Assembly: GCA_036785325.1 (NCBI GenBank)
Contig: JAXIVH010000124.1
Location: 1 to 64,000 of the forward strand
DNA length: 64,000 nucleotides
Reading direction: 5' to 3'
DNA from: Urophycis tenuis
Lineage: Eukaryota > Chordata > Actinopteri > Gadiformes > Phycidae
Positions 1 through 36,148 of this stretch are shown here, in pieces (positions within the stretch are counted from its first letter, which is position 1; each line of letters begins with the position of its first letter). A program made the position numbers and the translations under genes. Under the pieces are notes generated by a model. It made no database searches, had not been told where the DNA came from, and was given only the letters and a program-made list of their open reading frames with translations.

Positions 1-344
1 TAATGGTGAGTGTTCATCTCTACTGAATTGATCACATCATTTAAAAAAATCTAATTACAACTGATTGAGATATGTAGGCACATTTGTGTTTGCATGAATA
101 CATTAGTAAGTAACTGAATTGGTACAATTTATCTAAATTAAGATACATTTAAAATATTATATATATATATAATATTAGATAATATAGATACATTTGCTAA
201 TTCAAGTGAAAAGTGTATTATTTGTAATAATTGGAACCATAGTACAGTACATATGGTAAATTATCAAAATATTTATAGCAGAAGACTAAGCTGCAGTCAA
301 AATGTATTACTCTATTAAACAAGGAGCTAAAAAACCTACATTAG
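1..344. other. AT-rich flank, probable intron 1 of dsg2-like copy A
   Basis: No gene is visible here. Bases 1-5 are followed directly by GTGAGT, a good splice-donor match, so the window could begin at the last bases of the signal-peptide exon of the desmoglein that continues at 2503. That is an inference from position only; with five bases of possible exon it cannot be confirmed. The rest is AT-rich with a short TA run near 157-172. Confidence 0.3.
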
Positions 345-2127
345 GTTAGATTAGATTAGATTAAACTTTATTCTCATTGTGCAGAGTAGGCCTACAGGGC
401 CAACGAAATGCAGTTGGCGTTCTAACCAGAAGTGCAAATGAGCGATAAAGGTGCAGGTTGAAATGCAGAATAAGGTGCGGAGTGCAAAATTGATAAACAT
501 GAAAAGTTGCAGTAGTTATTAAAGTGGCAGTAGTTTATTAAAGTGGCAGTAGTTATTAAAGTGACGGTGAACAGTAAACAGTGCAAGTGGAGGTAATGAT
601 TGTTGAGGTAGTAACGGTGCAAGTGGAGGTAGTAACGGTGCAAGTGGAAGGTAGTAAACGGTTAACTAACAGTAGCAGAAACAGGCTGTAAACAGTGTAA
701 AAAATGTAGAAAATGTAAACAATGTACAAGTAGTGCAAGAGATAATAATATAATACAAGAAAGTGTACATGTGGTGCAATAGTGCGCTAGTGCAATACAA
801 CAGAACGGGTACAACAGATGAATGCGGATTGTATGGATGTGGGGGTGGGGGGTGCAACGGCAGTTAAGAATAAATAATACAATAAATAACATTACTATAA
901 ATAATATGTAATATGTCCAGGGGGGTGGGGGGTGGGGGTGAGGGGTCCAGGTGTTGGGTGGGCAGGGGTGTATGTCCTGGGGGGGGGGGGGGGGGGGTGG
1001 GGGGGGGGGGGTGTATGTCCTTTGGGGGGGGGTCCAGGTATTGGGCGGGCAGGGGTGTATGTCCTTGGGGGGGGGGGGGGGGGGGGGGGGGGTGTCAATG
1101 TTCAAATGGGTGTGGAGTTCAGAAGGGTTCAGAAGGGTCCAGGTCATGGGTGGGCAGGGGTGTATGTCCTTGGGGGGGGGGGGGGGGGCAATGTTCATAT
1201 GTGTGTGGAGTTCAGACGGCTGACAGCCTGAGGGAAAAAGCTTCCCCTGAACCTGCTGGTCCGAGTTCCCAGGGACCTGTAGTGCTTTCCAGAGGGGAGG
1301 AGGGTAAACAGTCTGTGGTTGGGATGAGAGCTGTCCTTTGCGATGCTACACGCCTTACGCAGGCACCGCTTCCTCTGGACAGCCTCGATGGAGGGGAGTG
1401 GGGAACCGGTGGTGCGTTGGGTGATTTTCACCACCCTCTGCAGTGCTTTCCGGTCCGAGGCGGAGCAGTTTCCATACCACACTGTGACACAGTTGGTTAG
1501 TATGCTCTCGATGGTGCTGCGGTAGAAGTTCACCAGGATCTGAGGAGACAGGTGGGCCTTTTTTAGTCTCCTCAAGAAGAAGAGGCGCTGGTGAGCCTTC
1601 TTGATCAGGGCAGTGGTGTTGAGGGACCAGGATAGATTGTCGGAGATGTGGACTCCCAGAAACTTGAAGTTGGTTACCCGCTCAACCTCCATCCCGTTGA
1701 TGTGGAGGGGGGTGTGCGTGCCACCTCTAGTTTTCCCGTAGTCCACGATGATCTCCTTGGTCTTTGTGGGGTTGAGGGACAGGTTGTTGTCGGCGCACCA
1801 CGCAGCTAGGCACTGAACCTCCTCCCTGTACGCTGACTCATCGTTGTTGCTGATGAGGCCTATCACCGTTGTGTCGTCTGCAAACTTCACAATGGTGTTT
1901 GAACCATGTGTCGGTGTGCAGTCGTGGGTGAAGAGAGAGTACAGGAGAGGGCTCAGCACACAGCCCTGCGGAACGCCAGTATTCAGTGTGAGGGTGGAGG
2001 AGGTGTGACCGTTAATCCTAACAGACTGCGGTCTGTTGGTCAGGAAGTCCGGTAAATTTCGGAGGCAGGGGGCAATGTTCAAATCACGGAGTTTGGTGAT
2101 CATGTGGAAAGTGAGGCATAGCGTCAT
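345..2127 (-). mobile_element. 5'-truncated LINE (CR1/L2-like non-LTR retrotransposon)
   Basis: The minus strand from 2127 to 1195 is an open frame of about 310 codons encoding the C-terminal part of a reverse transcriptase. Visible landmarks are NTGVPQGCVLSPLLYSLF, the catalytic KFADDTTVIG motif, a PTKTKEIIVDYGKTR stretch and the typical LINE ending (LFTLLPSGKHYRSL). The upstream finger domain and endonuclease are missing, so the copy is 5'-truncated near 2110-2127. The 3' UTR runs to about 345, where the plus strand shows tandem ATTAG units, the short-repeat tail expected of this LINE class. The sequence at 360-830 is shared with a second fragment at 34119-34540. The element lies upstream of the first recognised desmoglein exon, probably in intron 1. 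The clade is inferred from motif resemblance, not from a tree. Confidence 0.88.
905..1190. repeat. G-rich minisatellite inside the LINE 3' region
   Basis: Imperfect tandem units read roughly GGTCCAGGT..TGGG, then GGGCAGGGGTGTATGTCC, then a G tract of up to about 23 bases on the plus strand. About three to four units are visible. They lie just beyond the reverse-transcriptase stop codon on the minus strand, within the LINE 3' UTR. The proline-rich and glycine-rich open frames across it are artefacts of the repeat. Confidence 0.8.
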
Positions 2128-2502
2128 ACAATCATATCTTTAATGACTCTATTATAACTCATAACTTAGCCCTGGCTTGTGCTACTCTGTCTCAAGTAGT
2201 CAACTTCAACCATTCACCATTTATCATTGAGACTAGCATTTCCCAGTGAGTTGTCAGTAAACATTTATGTTAAACATTACCTTAAGCTACATTTTTTAAG
2301 AGGATATTCAGATCCATGCCACACATGTATCTCAGTGATTCAACTTTGATGCACATTAAATATTGAATATTACTTTTTCTTAGATATATTTGAAATATAA
2401 CATGCTTATTAGTTGCTATTTTAAAACAAGGTGAGGCAATGAAAGAATGACAGTTGACTTGAAAAAATGAACACGAAGGCCTATTAACTAGCATGCTTGC
2501 AG

Positions 2503-13022
<10,520 letters not shown>

Positions 13023-13639
13023 TGTTTTTTTTCCTCCAACCCCTCGGATATAGACATCGGGCAATGTTATTGCATGGAAAGTAAAATGATGACGATTTGC
13101 AATTATAACTGTAGGATTAGATTTTTTTGATTGGCATATTTTTCAAAATATTCATACAGTGATTGTGTATGTGGTGTATTAAGTGTACTTGACATGTGTA
13201 TATTTACAATAATGAACGTTAATTACATGTAAATGTTAAGACATAGGTTCCAGGAATTCTGCAATTCATTTTACCAACGACAGGTGGAACTGCAGCTTCG
13301 CTACGGGTATACCTGAAAAGTACCATCTCTAGACCCGCCTCAGAAAGGTCCAGGATTGTATTTATGATATGTGTCAAACTCCTCCCTGCTGTTGTGTAAG
13401 AAAACCAATTTTGTGGGAGAGTGCGGTAAAGCAGCTCAGATGCCGCGGGGGAAAGCTGAGAGGAGCTTGTCCTGTTTTAACTTGAAATGCATAATACCAC
13501 TTTCTTATGGAGGATTGTTGAAAGAATGTAGTTTCATACTCAATATTTGGTAGGGACCACAGTACAGCTTTTAAAAAAAAGAAAATAGATATTCAACATA
13601 GGCTCAATATTCATACTTTTATTGTGCACAACTATACTT

Positions 13640-13645
13640 AATAAA
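13640..13645 (+). promoter_or_regulatory. Candidate polyadenylation signal for desmoglein copy A
   Basis: An AATAAA hexamer lies about 620 bp after the copy A stop codon. The region is AT-rich, so another hexamer, such as ATTAAA near 14008, could be used instead. Confidence 0.4.
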
Positions 13646-14464
13646 TAATACATGAATGTAATGATTACATTGTTGGACACTGTTAATGTTTAGAACATAA
13701 ATCTGTTCCGCAAGGTACAATTTGTCAATTAGTCATGTGCAAATGTAATAATTGCATAAAGCATTTGTTTCTAATACTTTCCCATACATAACATAATAAC
13801 ATACATACTATTTAACTTGTATTTCATCACATTATCTTGTCTTTGCTTAAACCTAACCAGATGTTACCTGTGTGTTATGTCTGATGAAGCTCCATTTGCA
13901 TTTGTCTCTTTTTAAAAGGTGCACTATTCATTGTCTATTCAACATCACATTGAACACGTAACTCTCAATGTGCCAGCTTTCTTGTACTTACGCTTGTATT
14001 TCAAACATTAAAAAACTATCTTTCCAATATAAGCGTGGTGGTCCGTCAAAAAGCTGAACCGAAATGTATACATTTGAGCTAGTAAAGTTGTTCACAGTAC
14101 AGTGCGGTTAGCTGTGTGACCTATGGTATGCACTACATGTTGGAGCTTGAACTTGAATGGTTGGCAGGGGGTAAAAGAAGACCCTACATAGATTATTGTC
14201 TGTATAGATAAGGTAGTAGTGGTTTCATGCGACGCGTGAGATGTGTTCGCACTGCATGCATTGGGTTCCTCCATACAAATATAGACATAGGCTAATGCTC
14301 AGCCATGTGACAAATACATAATTGAAGTCACTCATATGCTGTGGCTGCTCAGCCCTACTAAATACATATAGAATAAGGTGGAGCTGGATTGCTACCAGAT
14401 GCACCATCAGGGCGTACAGATGAGTGAAGAAGGGAGAGGGGATGGATCTAATGACAGAGTTAGA

Positions 14465-15102
14465 CAGGGCCGGGGTGGGACCCATTTTCAGCCCGGGAGT
14501 TTTGGGCCCAGATCGGCCCACTTTTTTCAGTGGTGGAAGAATTTCAGTAAATGAACAACGCAAAACTCTTACTATCCCTTTTTTATTAGATATCAAAATA
14601 TGGCGATTGCTAAATGTAAAATCAAGGAGAAAAATTTTTTTCACTTGAACCATGTCCTACTGCTTGGGCTAACTTACACATGTCATGCTGTAGTTTACAT
14701 GTTAATTTTCACATTTGGCAGCATCTTCTTCCAGTGCCCATCTTTTTTTTAAACCTGGCCTTTTCGGCTTCTTCTGGCCTTTTTCTGCTCTCCATAATCA
14801 ATGACACTGGTCGCGCTTCTGTCCTCTCATCTGTTACCGGTACCGCTAAATAAAAGAAGAACCACGGACCCAACCAACTCAGATATTAGGGAGGGGAGGA
14901 GTACCTTAGATTATAGAATCCATATTACATATACCGCGATGCTGGGGCTGAAATGTCAGACGAATGAAGAACGTCTACTTTAGGAGATGATAAATTAATG
15001 GTCAAAGCTATTTTTCCCCACTCAAGCAGCCCAAAAGACATTTGAAAATGGACCGGCCCGCCGGGAAACCCCCCGAGCCTCCCGATGGCCACCCGGGGCC
15101 TG
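14465..15102. mobile_element. Non-autonomous hAT-type DNA transposon
   Basis: The element starts with CAGGGCCGGGGTGGG and ends with CCACCCGGGGCCTG, imperfect terminal inverted repeats that begin with the CAG typical of hAT elements. It is flanked by an exact 8-bp duplication, GAGTTAGA, at 14457-14464 and 15103-15110, the target-site length of the hAT superfamily. No transposase frame is present. The subterminal CATCGGGAGGCTCGGGG-like sequence on the minus strand resembles ends of widespread fish hAT MITEs; that match is from memory. Confidence 0.8.
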
Positions 15103-15740
15103 GAGTTAGACCCTTTACTCCCTGGGGCCATCGCTCTACTCTACCTGCACTCTTTGAACGACATATGAAAGGATCTGACAGCCCATGATCCACCAAGCAC
15201 TCTGACCTAATAAGTACACAAAACACATCATACTATCAACAAATACTGATTTCTAAAACGGCATAGGTGTTGACTCAGCCATGACTGACACATACTTTGT
15301 AATAAGCACTCCTCTTTGTGTGTTGTTGTTGCCACACCATGTGGAATCGACCAGATGATCGAAGGAGACGAAGCGCCAGGCGTTACGGCCCGAGGGGCAG
15401 TGTGTTCAGGTTCCAGTGCACTGCTGCACCACCACCAGGGACACACCTCTTCCAAACACGCACCGCGCACACATAACGGCAGGCAATCGAACGCAGCAGT
15501 CAGGCGGAACGATGAAAGGCGAGGGGAGGGGATGGGCTCTCCTCTTAAGGAGGGGGCCGAGGATGACATAGGTGTGTCTTATCTTAAGGTGACATTTATT
15601 TAAGGCTTCAGACGCCACGGCTTTTGCTACTGAGCACCCATCCCCCAGACCAAAAACAGACTGCAGAGCCGCTTCACCAGAGAGCACCAGAGATAAGGCC
15701 TCTAAACGCAGCGCTGCGTTAAGCTGTCCTGCACAAGACA

Positions 15741-29579
<13,839 letters not shown>

Positions 29580-30144
29580 ACACATAGCTGACATTTCGAA
29601 CATTTTCATATTTGACAGACATGTGTCTCAACTGTCAGACATGGTGACAGTTGAGAGTTACATTTTGAATGAGCAGATATCTTTCTAAAATACAGAAGGG
29701 CTCAAATATGATCTGTTGATCAGCTCTAAAAGGATGAACAAAATGTATATTGAGCTATTTAGTACTTTCCCTTTCTCTTGCAATACTGTATATAAGGCAA
29801 TTAGAATGTTGAGTTGGAGTAGATGGTGTGGGTATATTGTGACTTTATTTTGCATTCATATAATGCAGAATGCTTTGCTGGTCAACTGTGCAGTGTAATG
29901 AGTACCAGAGCATATTTTGCTAAACAAATCCTGCAGCTCATTAGTATTCAGCTGTTACTCTGATGAATATGATTTCAATGGAATGAGATGTGTAAGTGAG
30001 TAAGACTAGAAAAATCATTTTTAGATTTCAGGGGTTTTTTTCAGATGTACTTTAAGGGATTTTTTTTCATCTCTGTCTTTGCATAGCATTAGGTCACCTT
30101 ATAGCATTAGGTCACCTTGTCATTGTTTTGAAACATGTGCCTTC

Positions 30145-30150
30145 AATAAA
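30145..30150 (+). promoter_or_regulatory. Probable polyadenylation signal for desmoglein copy B
   Basis: AATAAA lies about 570 bp after the stop codon. A 17-bp GCATTAGGTCACCTT-type motif occurs twice in tandem just before it (about 30087-30117). Confidence 0.6.
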
Positions 30151-30921
30151 ACATAAGTGACTCATGGTAAATCACAAAGTTGACGTTGTGTTCATAGACA
30201 AACAGCTTTGAACTTTGAGTATGTGTGTGACACCTCTAGATGTTGACAGCTGCTGAAGATCGTTTTGCCGTGAGGGCTGTGACAAGTCATTAGTTTGGTT
30301 TCAGGACTGTCACGCACTACCTGCTTCAACCACAATGTTGAACATATGCCAAGGGGAGTGGGGAAAACAAAGAATTCAGTGTTTATGAACTGGATTTTCA
30401 GCGTTGTTAAGTTGGAGGTTTCAATACTTAGTTATGTCAATCACTTATCTATGCTTATGCATGCATAAATGTATTTGACGGTGTCTGCTTTTGCTGATAC
30501 TTCTTCATAGTGAGTAGAATAAAACCTTGAATTGTTAAAATTGTGAAAAATGTACACATGTTTGTGTGTGTCTCTATACCAATATTTTTGAATAAAATTT
30601 GCAATACAAATAACAATAATAATACTCACAACCAGAGTGACTATATTGTTTAACTTTCAATCAAGTATTTGGCAATAGACTTGTGCGACCTTCTAATTTT
30701 TGTACCTTCCCCATATTTCATAACTCACATGCATGAATGGAATGGAAAGGTCCAGGTCTTAGTAAATCATTTGTAACTCAACAGTGCTGTAGAGCAATCT
30801 AGGTCATACAAAAAAAAATGAGGCATCGCTGTTCTTCGTTAGGCTACTCAAATGTACACCTTTAAACCTGGTGTACAGGTTTAACGATCAATGAAACTCA
30901 ACTTAAAGTCAACTTACATTT

Positions 30922-30975
30922 ACCTTTAGGGCATTTAGCAGATGCTTTTACCCAAAGCGACGTACAATAAGTACA
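30922..30975 (-). mobile_element. L2-type SINE/LINE 3' tail fragment
   Basis: Read on the minus strand the segment contains the GTCGCTTTGGGTAAAAGC and TCTGCTAAATG pair that ends the SINEs at 40441 and 62363. Only the tail is present. Confidence 0.7.
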
Positions 30976-31777
30976 TCTGTCCCAAGAAAGTGAAACATTA
31001 ATTCTTTATGTACTAGCTTCAGTTTCTTGTTGGGTATCTATAATTAGTTTTAACCCTAATAAAAGGCCTGAATTAATCATTAATCTCGTGAATTTCAGAA
31101 TTGACTTTCACCAATTCATGTTCAAGTCAAACTTGCCAATTGTGTTGTTTAGTTTGGTTGCCACTGTTATGCTGGTTGCCAGCCAAATATGGTAGTATTT
31201 ATCAATTATATAATTGGTTGCAATTGACAGTGGTGTGGGTTTCAAACATATTTCAGACATCTGAGTGTATACAGTGAAGGGTTGACAAAAACACTGCAGG
31301 ACATGGAATGGAGGTCTGAGTCACCACTGGAGGTAGGAGTGAAATGCCCAGTGGGTCCATTTTCAGCTATTTCTCACCATAACCAACACAGCATTCAGTC
31401 TTTATGTGGATAAAACATTGACACACAAATGCTGCTGTTTTGTTTTTTGTCTATTGTTGTTCTATGATGTACTATGTATATGTAATATATTATATGTTAA
31501 ACATATAATAATATATTTTGATAATGATTATGCACTAGCCTGCTTGTCATTTATGTTTGTCTTTGTGCATGTCTCTGTTATTATTTCAGCATCCAATTAT
31601 ATTATTATTATTATTATTATGTGTCAAGTTCCATGCTAAGCCATTAGGAACACAGTATATTGCTATGTATGTGGTCTAAAATGTACACCCTCAAATATAC
31701 CAGAGGGAATGCATAAAGAGCCCTTTTGGTCTGTGTACACCCGTGTGGTAACTGGGTGGGATATCTCTCACTGATGT

Positions 31778-31821
31778 CTACCCAAGTTACCCAGTAACTG
31801 GGTTACTGGGTAACTTGGTAG
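31778..31821. repeat. Inverted repeat just upstream of the ttr start codon
   Basis: CTACCCAAGTTACCCAGTAAC is followed after 3 bases by its near-perfect reverse complement (one extra C in the left arm). The hairpin ends about 87 bp before the ttr ATG, in the promoter or 5' UTR. Confidence 0.8.
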
Positions 31822-31907
31822 GCGGGGGTTGAGAAAGGGGTACCTGGGTTGAAATCGTGGTCGTGTGGGAGCGTGTGTGTTTTCCTGTCTGCTCCAGCAG
31901 CTGTGAG

Positions 31908-34900
31908 ATGATGAGGATACTGCTCTGGGTGCTTCTAGCCTCTGTTGCCCTCAACGGTGACACGGCCCCTGTGGTAAGAGTCCCTCTCTTTTTGTTTGAA
32001 GTAAGGGTTTATTTAAAAAAAATAATAATAAAAATAACAATAATTATTATGATCGTTTTTTTTGCATGTGCATGCTATAATTTGTATAGTATTATACATT
32101 GGTTTGCTTTGCGTCATTTAGTTCCATTTTGTATTGCGCTAAATAACTACAAAAAGAAATGTACATGTAATACATGTAAACCTTTCCAAACACACAATAT
32201 ATATATTTGATTATGTTGAAATACTGTATCTCAATGTTGCCCTGATCCACTCACAAGCTAAAGTGTTTGGAATTCATAACACATTGTTTGACACAAACAT
32301 GCTCAGGGTGTTGGTCTTGACATACACACATTCATTTTTTGACATATCAAAAAATACTGTAGTATGCATCTTCTTAACGAGTGCAACATATAAGGTAACA
32401 TAACATATAATGTGAGACAGCCAAGATCTATACACTTGAATGGGTTAATTTGATTATTTACCTTTCATTATTATGTATATTCTTTCCAACACTAACTGCG
32501 ATCAGGGCTGTTGGCTTAACATGACTTATCAAATAAAACTGGTATTAATTTGTCATTAATACTAAATAAGAATGCATGACACATGATAGTGATCTAGCGT
32601 TTATGTGATTTTGCTTATTGCAGAGGAACTTGTTTTGAGCCTTCAGATACCAGCCCGAAGGCTTTTTACATGTCACTGCACATAAATGGATCTTTAGGAT
32701 TATTTTTATTGATATCCATAACAATAATTATAACTCATAACTCATAAATCAATCAAAAAGTAAATCATGTTTCCAAATACGAAATACTGCTAGGTTAAAA
32801 GGTTTTCCAACATCAAGTTGGATCAGTTATTCAAACGTTTTGGTTTCAAGTCATTAACCCACCACTTAACTTTCTAACATGAAATGTCTATATGGTGTAA
32901 GGTAGGATTAACAAACTTAAACTGGTGTAAAAAAAAGTCCTTAGAATAAGTGTTTTTTTTAGGTGTTTATTTTATTCTATACATTAAGTCTGGGAAGAAA
33001 ATATTTTTTTGTATTTTATTTTGTAAATACTAACTTTTTTGAATGCATGTATAAATGGCATGCGATAACTTACTCAGACCAAAGCATCATCTTTGTCGTG
33101 GTCTGAAACTTTTAGTAAACTCCAGACTTTAATGTGCCTTTTTAAGACAGAGGCTTACTTGGGGGTACTAAGCCAAAGCCCCGATTGATTTGACTGTTGC
33201 AAAATACAGTGTGGAGGTTTGCCTGAGTTACCCTAGTGTGTCTTCCTCTCACAAGTTGTTCAGCTTCAGGAAGGAGTGTCAACCTAATGATCAATCCCAT
33301 TGGTGTCTTGTGACGGTTAGAGTCCTGACATGCACTATAGAGAGTGGTGTAACTTAAGCAATGAAAACATGTTGGTCGGGTAAATGCGTCTGAAGTCTGG
33401 AAGCTTCAGTTGTTTGGAGTTGTTTTGCTTGGCACATCAGGCTACTTTAACTTGACCTTATTTATTATTCTAGGCCCCGCCAACTTGTACTGTGTTGATT
33501 GTTGACTTATTGTTATTGTCTATTGTTTATTGTTTGCTGTCGCACACCAACCACCTCAAATTCCTTGTAAGTGCAAACCCACTTAAATATAAACCTCTTT
33601 CTGACTTCTGTCTTCTGACTTTAAAGCATGGAGAGTCAGACACAAAGTGTCCTCTCATGGTGAAGATTCTGGATGCAGTGAAGGGCATTCCAGCCGCCTC
33701 GGTGGCACTCAGGCTGTCCAAGAGAGGCACAGACGGCGAGTGGACTCACGTTGCAAATGGGTAGCTATTAAAAGACAACTTTGTTTGAGACTACTTCATT
33801 CGTTGCCAGAGGATACACAGAATGGGTATAGACATTTAGGTAGATTTGTATGTACTGTCAACATGTGATAAAAAAATAAAAACAACAACACACATTGGCA
33901 TCACCAAAACAAGATAGGATATTTTTCATTCTAAACGTTCATATTATAGACGTACAGGAGATGAGGATACAAGTCCATAGCCACTCACACAGCGCACTTC
34001 AAAAGCCGTTTCGCCCCACTGTAATGTCGACACTAAGTTCCAAACACCTTCTTCCATCCACGTACATGTTATACAACCTGCACTGTACTTGATACGTAGC
34101 TGCATGTGTGTTGTAATTAGATTAGATTAGATTCAACTTTATTGTCATTGTGCAGAGTACAAGTACAGGGACAACGAAATACAGTTGGCATTCTAACCAG
34201 AAGTGCAAATGAGCGATTAAGGTGCAGGTTGAAATGCCGAAATGCAGAATAAGGTGCAAAATTGAAAAGTGACAGTGGTTATTAAAATGACGGTAATTAT
34301 AGGTAGTTAACAAAGTGACAAACAGTGCAGATGGAGGTAGTGATCATCGAGGTATTAAACAGTTACTCACAGTGGCATAACATGCAAGTGAAAAGTGTAA
34401 AGTGTAAACAGTATACAATGTGCAAAATAGAAGTAGTGCAAATAGAAGTAAGTGTGCAGGTGGTGCAGTAGTGCTCTAGTGCAGTATAACAGAATATCAG
34501 AATGGGTACAACAGATGAGTAACAGATGAGTATGGATCTGTTGTCTACCTCTACCTCTGTGTTGAGTTAAATGTTTTCTTCTACTGTTCTGGTTTATGTT
34601 TTGTTTTGAGCCAACCTCAGTAAAGTTCCACCAGCCTTATGGTCATTTTTCATTTAGTTTTCATGTTGAATTGATGTTATTGAACTGAGGTCAACAGTAC
34701 ATTTTGAGAGTTTGTCTATTGAATTGCATTAATTTGGCTTCTAGTAATTACAAAGTAATTAGTGTGGCATTTATATAAAAAAAAAATTGGTTTCAGAGGT
34801 TTGCCATTCACATTTTCACAATGATGAAGGGCCTTGTAATGTATATTGTATATTATATTCATGTATATTGTAGATGGCAGCACACATTTAAGATTTCCTT

Positions 34901-35166
34901 TAAGTTCTTGTTAAGTTCAAGTATGGAAGAAACATGAAGAACAATAATATAAAATAAAAGATTTTCAAATAAAGGTGCTTTAACAAGACATTGTTTTTTT
35001 GAAGAGTGACAGATGTGACGGGGGAGGTTCATAACCTCATCACAGACCAGCAGTTCCCTGCCGGTGTGTACCGCGTTGACTTTGACACCAAAGCTTACTG
35101 GAGGGCTCAGGGCTCCACGCCCTTTCACGAAACGGCGGACGTGAGTATGAACATTCAAGGTTGACG

Positions 35167-35200
<34 letters not shown>

Positions 35201-35975
35201 GATAGGAAGCTATTTAAAGAGTACATTGAATAAAGCAGTTTGAAAACATAGTGCTGAATAAACCACATGCAAACGCTTAACACTCACATGCTCACTGAAT
35301 TCTGACTGACTGCCTCTGTGGTCTCATGTTCTGTCGGCTGGCCAGGGCCTGCTTGTTCATTGGCCTGGAGTTTATTACCCTCCATGTTACCGCAGGGGGG
35401 ACGCTGGTTGATGACATAAGTTTTGTGATTTATGAATGCATTCACCACAACAGATACTATGTCACCTTATTAAGATCAACAGGTCGATACCACATTTGGG
35501 AAAATAAAAGTGTCTGCAAATCTACCAGTTCTGATGATCTCAGATGTGACTAAAGCTTTGTTGATGGAAATGGAAATGGGGTGAGTCATCTATAGATTAC
35601 TCAATTCATGTATAAATAAAGGTGACTGGGGGTGAGTGAACTATCAGTACAGATTAAACATGTTTGAAGTACATCTCTGTTTACGATAGGCCCCCCATCC
35701 CCCGTTCTCTCCCGGCCGAATGTGAAAATCGTTTCGCAGAATGGCTTGGCCAAAAGTCACTCACTGGATCCGAGGAATCTCTTTCCATGGACTTAATGGG
35801 CGGCTTCGTGTTCCCTAACTGATAAGTAGGGGGGCTTCATTGCGTGTCTTTGTGTCTCTGTGTTCAGGTGGTGTTTGAGGCCCACGGGGAGGGTCATCAC
35901 CACTACACCTTGGCCCTGCTCCTGAGTCCATACTCCTTCACGACCACCGCTGTCGTCAACTTACAGTCACATTAA
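31908..35975 (+). CDS. ttr: Transthyretin
   Basis: This is a secreted homotetrameric carrier of thyroid hormone (and retinol-binding protein in mammals). Four coding exons: 31908-31973, 33627-33760, 35005-35140 and 35868-35975; phases 0, 2 and 0 match the family's four-exon structure, giving 147 aa. The first exon encodes the signal peptide (MMRILLWVLLASVALNG); a second ATG at 31911 is equally possible. The mature protein shows HGESDTKCPLMVKILDAVKG with the conserved cysteine and hormone-channel lysine, GEVHNLITDQQFPAGVYRVDF, YWRAQGSTPFHETADVVF and the C-terminal HYTLALLLSPYSFTTTAVV. The unusual tripeptide HHH precedes YTLALLL. Following desmoglein directly, it reproduces the vertebrate DSG2-TTR order. 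Intron 2 holds a LINE fragment. Confidence 0.97.
34115..34540 (-). mobile_element. 3' LINE fragment in ttr intron 2
   Basis: The plus strand begins with tandem ATTAG units, then a stretch matching the 3' UTR of the LINE at 345 (TTTATTGTCATTGTGCAGAG, ACAACGAAAT, CATTCTAACCAGAAGTGC) and continues in parallel with it to GGGTACAACAGATGA. It contains no reverse-transcriptase sequence, so the insertion is heavily 5'-truncated. It is in the same minus-strand orientation and from the same family as the first copy. Confidence 0.87.
35171..35196. repeat. Poly-T tract
   Basis: A run of about 26 T residues lies 30 bp after the donor of ttr exon 3. Confidence 0.95.
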
Positions 35976-36037
35976 TGATCACTACCAGTACAAGACGAGC
36001 CAGGCACGTTAAATCGCAGTTTCGGACACCTTCATAG

Positions 36038-36096
36038 TAGAGATGCGCGGCTGGCGGTTGCAGTGGATGAAACAATAGCCCATCCGCGCATCTCTA
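36038..36096. mobile_element. 59-bp hAT-type micro-MITE in the ttr 3' UTR
   Basis: Perfect 13-bp terminal inverted repeats (TAGAGATGCGCGG and its complement) bound a 59-bp element. Exact 8-bp duplications CTTCATAG flank it at 36030-36037 and 36097-36104, the hAT target-site length. It sits 63 bp after the ttr stop codon and about 47 bp before the polyadenylation signal, so it should be present in the ttr mRNA. Confidence 0.88.
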
Positions 36097-36142
36097 CTTC
36101 ATAGAGCTTTTAACGAAAGCTGTTCATGATGTTGATTGTATA

Positions 36143-36148
36143 AATAAA
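36143..36148 (+). promoter_or_regulatory. Polyadenylation signal of ttr
   Basis: AATAAA about 170 bp after the stop codon, consistent with the short 3' UTR of transthyretin. Confidence 0.75.

Larger units (their letters stand above)
13023..15740. other. 3' UTR of copy A and intergenic spacer before copy B
   Basis: AT-rich sequence with no gene I recognise. It holds the probable 3' UTR of copy A, a 638-bp hAT element (14465-15102), and a more GC-balanced stretch from about 15350 to 15740 that probably contains the promoter and 5' UTR of copy B. No TATA box was convincing. Confidence 0.6.
29580..31777. other. 3' UTR of copy B and spacer before transthyretin
   Basis: No gene is visible. AT-rich DNA contains the probable 3' UTR of copy B, an L2-type SINE/LINE tail fragment on the minus strand at about 30922-30975, and a short ATT repeat near 31600-31620. 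Confidence 0.65.

Noticed and set aside
662..1500. Overlapping proline- and glycine-rich frames at 0.7-1.5 kb
   Set aside because: They arise from the G-rich minisatellite and 3' UTR of the LINE; only the reverse-transcriptase frame is real.
35326..35553. 75-aa frame in ttr intron 3 as an extra exon
   Set aside because: Exons 3 and 4 of ttr join perfectly in phase without it, and it has no resemblance I can defend to a known protein.
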